Source of the DNA: Bryopsis sp. KO-2023
Taxonomy: Eukaryota > Chlorophyta > Ulvophyceae > Bryopsidales > Bryopsidaceae
Assembly (NCBI GenBank): GCA_030272585.1
Contig: BSYQ01000006.1
Span: 3,373,001-3,437,000 of the forward strand
Direction: 5' to 3'
Length of the DNA stretch: 64,000 nucleotides
The translations under genes were made by a program, and so were the position numbers. Of the stretch, positions 61,343-64,000 are shown in pieces; within the stretch, counting starts at the first letter, position 1; each line of letters begins with the position of its first letter. The notes under the pieces were generated by a model. It worked only from the letters and a program-made list of their open reading frames with translations. It had not been told where the DNA came from and searched no databases.

Positions 61343-63919
61343 CTAGAACCTGGGGCATGAATATCCGAGGTTAGACGAAGAACCAGCCTTACGGCATATC
61401 GGTCTCTGACCGCCTTCACGGCGGCGGCTCCCCAACATCCTGCACACCTTCTCTTTGAAAATATACATAAATCGCTGCCACTGCTCGTCCGTCATTCCGC
61501 TAAAAATATCATCACTGTGGGATGGAGCCGCCCCTTCGACTGGAGGCGGATATGCAACGGCGGCCGCCAGCTTTGGACTGTGAGTCCCCTGCAGAACTTG
61601 GGGGTTCGGCCGGTCAAAAAACCGATCGGGAATTGCCATGGACTGTGCAGTTCGAATGTTGCACAACGAGCTTCTATTTTTTGGCGAGGGGACAGCAATT
61701 GGTCTGCTGCCGCTTTCACCAAAGAGAGTGCATTCCAGAGCAGCCTCCAAAGTGCCAGCATGCCTCAGCCCGGCACTGGGAGAATGACAGCTTGACATCG
61801 AGCTGCTCGTGAAAGCCAACGGACACATCATGCCACCATCCACATCTGCAAACAGGGACACACAGCATCGTCACTGTCTGACTCATTTGGTTTGAATGGA
61901 CAAGTGCATGTTGGCACTCTATCTACTTCCTCCAGTTCATAAAAACATTTTTATTTTTTTTTTCAAGTTTCAGTTGTACATATATATATATATCCTCACA
62001 CCTTTCACATCATCAAACGCAAACTGAAGGTCGTCCCCTCTCATGGGTGAGCCCCAGCCGCTTTCCTCCGAGTCACTGTCCCAAGAATTGTGTCCGCGGT
62101 GCAGGCTTTCACCAAACAGTTCGAGCTTGGTTGCAGCGCACAGCTTCTCCAGTTCACTCTCGTTTCCATCCACATCCACGAGCGGTCTGCTCACGATTTC
62201 CCCGATTTCGTTCAGAGACAACCCTCCCGCAGCACATAACTTCATCAAAGTACAGGAGACTTCCATCGTTCTCAGGGCTTCCTCACGCAACACAGGGAGT
62301 TCACGTCGCAGCAAAGCTTTGTCGGCCTCGATGTCCAAATTCTCAATGTAGGACAGCTCCTCCTCATCAAATGGAAGTCTTGCCTGAACGCACACCCACA
62401 GTCAGTTTTTTCCCTTGCACCAAAAGGACCCTCGATACATTTCCCTGATGTCTGCGTTATATGTCAATTAAACTCAATTTTCCTTCTGAAGGAATTCGTA
62501 TCCACATCTGGTCCAAGAATGAAGCCCTCAAGTTAAGACGTGCTTCTTTTTGAATTCTTCGATTGAAAATTGATCGAGTGCGTTGAATCTCAAGGAGGGT
62601 CACCTGAGACCAGTGCAACCACTCGAAATAGGGAGGCTCCAGTGCTTCAGGCAAGCAAAATCCATGATCAATGGGGACCAACTCGTACTGGGCATCCGAG
62701 AACGAAGGCAATCCATTGTTTCCCTCCCCTCCGGATTCCCTGAGAGGCTTCCTCACCAACATATTCCCTGCATGGCGGTCGGTGTTGAACAGCCTTATGT
62801 CGAGAATTCCAATCTTGTGCACGTCCCTGGAGGAGAACCTACTGGTGCCCATTTCAGATGTGTCACAGATGTGGTCGACAAATTGCTGCATGGACCCAAC
62901 TTTCAAGTGGCTCATGGGGTCCGAAACCATGGGCGTAGCTGGGGAACTTGTCATGGAAGATGTCACAGAGCCCTCCGGATCGGCCTCGTTGGGAAGGTAA
63001 TGAAAAACAGGATGGCTTGCCCGGCACAGGACTGTCGTGGGGACGTTTGAAAACCTGAAAACACGGAGGCACGCGTAAATTCCGAGGATTCCGAGAGATT
63101 CTGGACGAGCAAAGCGAAAACGAAGGTGCCCAAAAATAACTGTAGATTGAACAGGGTGCAGAAAACAGGCAGCTGGTTATTTTTTTTTATTTCGCCCATT
63201 GACACGATTTTAACAGTGGTGGTCGAAGAGTCGAAGAACCCCCCCCCAAAAGTCACCTTTCTTTGTCCAACAGACAGGCGGCCACCTCACGGAGAGCTGC
63301 TTCCCCAACCCGAACGGTGGCTTTCAACCCTGGATCACCCAAAAACCTCCCCACAAACCCCTTTGGATTACATGGTGCCAGAGGTTCCTCATCACAAGGC
63401 TTGAATATTGCTAATTTTCGGCCAGTATCGCTTTTGAAGAAATACGTGCCACCGAGACCCTCAATGGCACCGACAGGCCTTTGCCCTCGGTCGATCCCCC
63501 TTGCTACGGCACGGATCATTCTCTTTCCACCAACAGTTATGTGCCCAGTGTTGCAAACTTCCAACGAAACACCTTCCTGTCCGGTCAAAACACACAAACA
63601 AAACCATCAACAAAACTGTCTAGGAAAGTCTTTCCACGTATACATAAGTGGAACCCAACTTGTTGCATCTCCTCGACTGTTTAGCTGGGGTGCCTGGTTG
63701 GATGTAACCCCATAAAAAGTAGGGAAATTGCTGGAGCTGACCTGATTTCCTTTTCCAGAATACACAGTGGCCGAACCAAGCATGTCCATGAGACCCCACG
63801 AGCCCCCTCCTCCTCCTCCTGCAGGAATCCTTTTGGATCCACATTTTTCTTCAAGATCGTTCAATATCTTGTGGTTCAAAGCAAACCTTGAGACATTCGT
63901 TCCCTGTTCCACACGGAGA
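61343..63919 (-). CDS. PI4KG: Phosphatidylinositol 4-kinase gamma-type, 3' part
   Basis: A plant-type PI3/PI4-kinase-related protein; in plants this group includes lipid and protein kinases. Exons seen, 5' to 3': about 63919-63742, 63576-63257, 63054-62604, 62383-62002, 61845-61343. Conserved blocks: GGTYFFKSDTGRKLAIFKPCDEEP (the ATP-binding lysine region, first 20 residues shown up to IFKP are enough to recognise it), VPTTVLCRASHPVFHY, the catalytic loop ILDIRLFNTDRHAGNML and the metal-binding PIDHGFCLPE, then FEWLHWSQ and LRRELPVLREEALRTM. A Ser-rich C-terminal extension of about 165 residues follows in the last exon. The first exon in view starts at an acceptor site with an in-frame stop just upstream, so earlier exons lie beyond the right edge. 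Confidence 0.87.
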
Positions 63920-64000
63920 CTGACTCAGCATCACATGCTACAACAGTTTTCCTTCTTTCAAAAAATCCTTCCAGGTTTTTTTGCTTTTCCCCCTTTTAAA

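Overview
The window is nuclear DNA of a eukaryote, most likely an alga or a related photosynthetic protist. The genes on the right are split by GT-AG introns whose phases match across exons. They include a plant-type gamma phosphatidylinositol 4-kinase, a Shewanella-like protein phosphatase and a J-domain/ferredoxin fusion of the kind known from plastids. A short interstitial tract of CCCTAAA repeats is of the plant telomere type. The species cannot be named from the sequence alone.

Positions 1-35,040 form a nest of transposable elements with no host gene that I can see. Three groups dominate. LINE-A is an APE-endonuclease non-LTR retrotransposon with one full-length, apparently intact copy at 5,690-11,559 (ORF1, then a single in-frame TAG, then ORF2). 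LINE-B is a sister family with a (TTCTGT)n tail. The third is a DIRS/Ngaro-like retroelement with reverse transcriptase, RNase H and split direct repeats (A1...B1-A2-B2), but no recognisable tyrosine recombinase. Half-LINE elements, two kinds of hAT-like MITE (one carrying a tRNA-like sequence), foldback repeats and very short insertions holding little more than a LINE 3' hairpin are nested inside these. Clean target-site duplications let the order of insertion be read.

Positions 35,041-64,000 are a gene block. In order: symplekin (+, 35,267-41,367, 12 exons, 1,450 aa); a PP4R1-like HEAT-repeat phosphatase regulator (+, 41,852-44,825, 5 exons, 611 aa); a Shewanella-like phosphatase (-, 49,377-46,923, 8 exons, 398 aa); an unrecognised multi-pass membrane protein (+, about 49,664-52,708); a DnaJ/4Fe-4S protein (-, 55,869-54,584, 2 exons, 325 aa); a DJ-1/PfpI-family protein (+, to 56,807); and the 3' part of a gamma PI4-kinase (-, 63,919-61,343, entering from beyond the right edge). 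Two head-to-head pairs (phosphatase/membrane protein and DnaJ-ferredoxin/DJ-1) probably share short bidirectional promoters. Spacers of 1.9-4.5 kb between some genes are rich in homopolymers and show no gene.

The coding models for symplekin, PP4R1-like, the phosphatase and DnaJ-ferredoxin were assembled by hand. Each sums to a whole number of codons with matching intron phases, which is good internal support.
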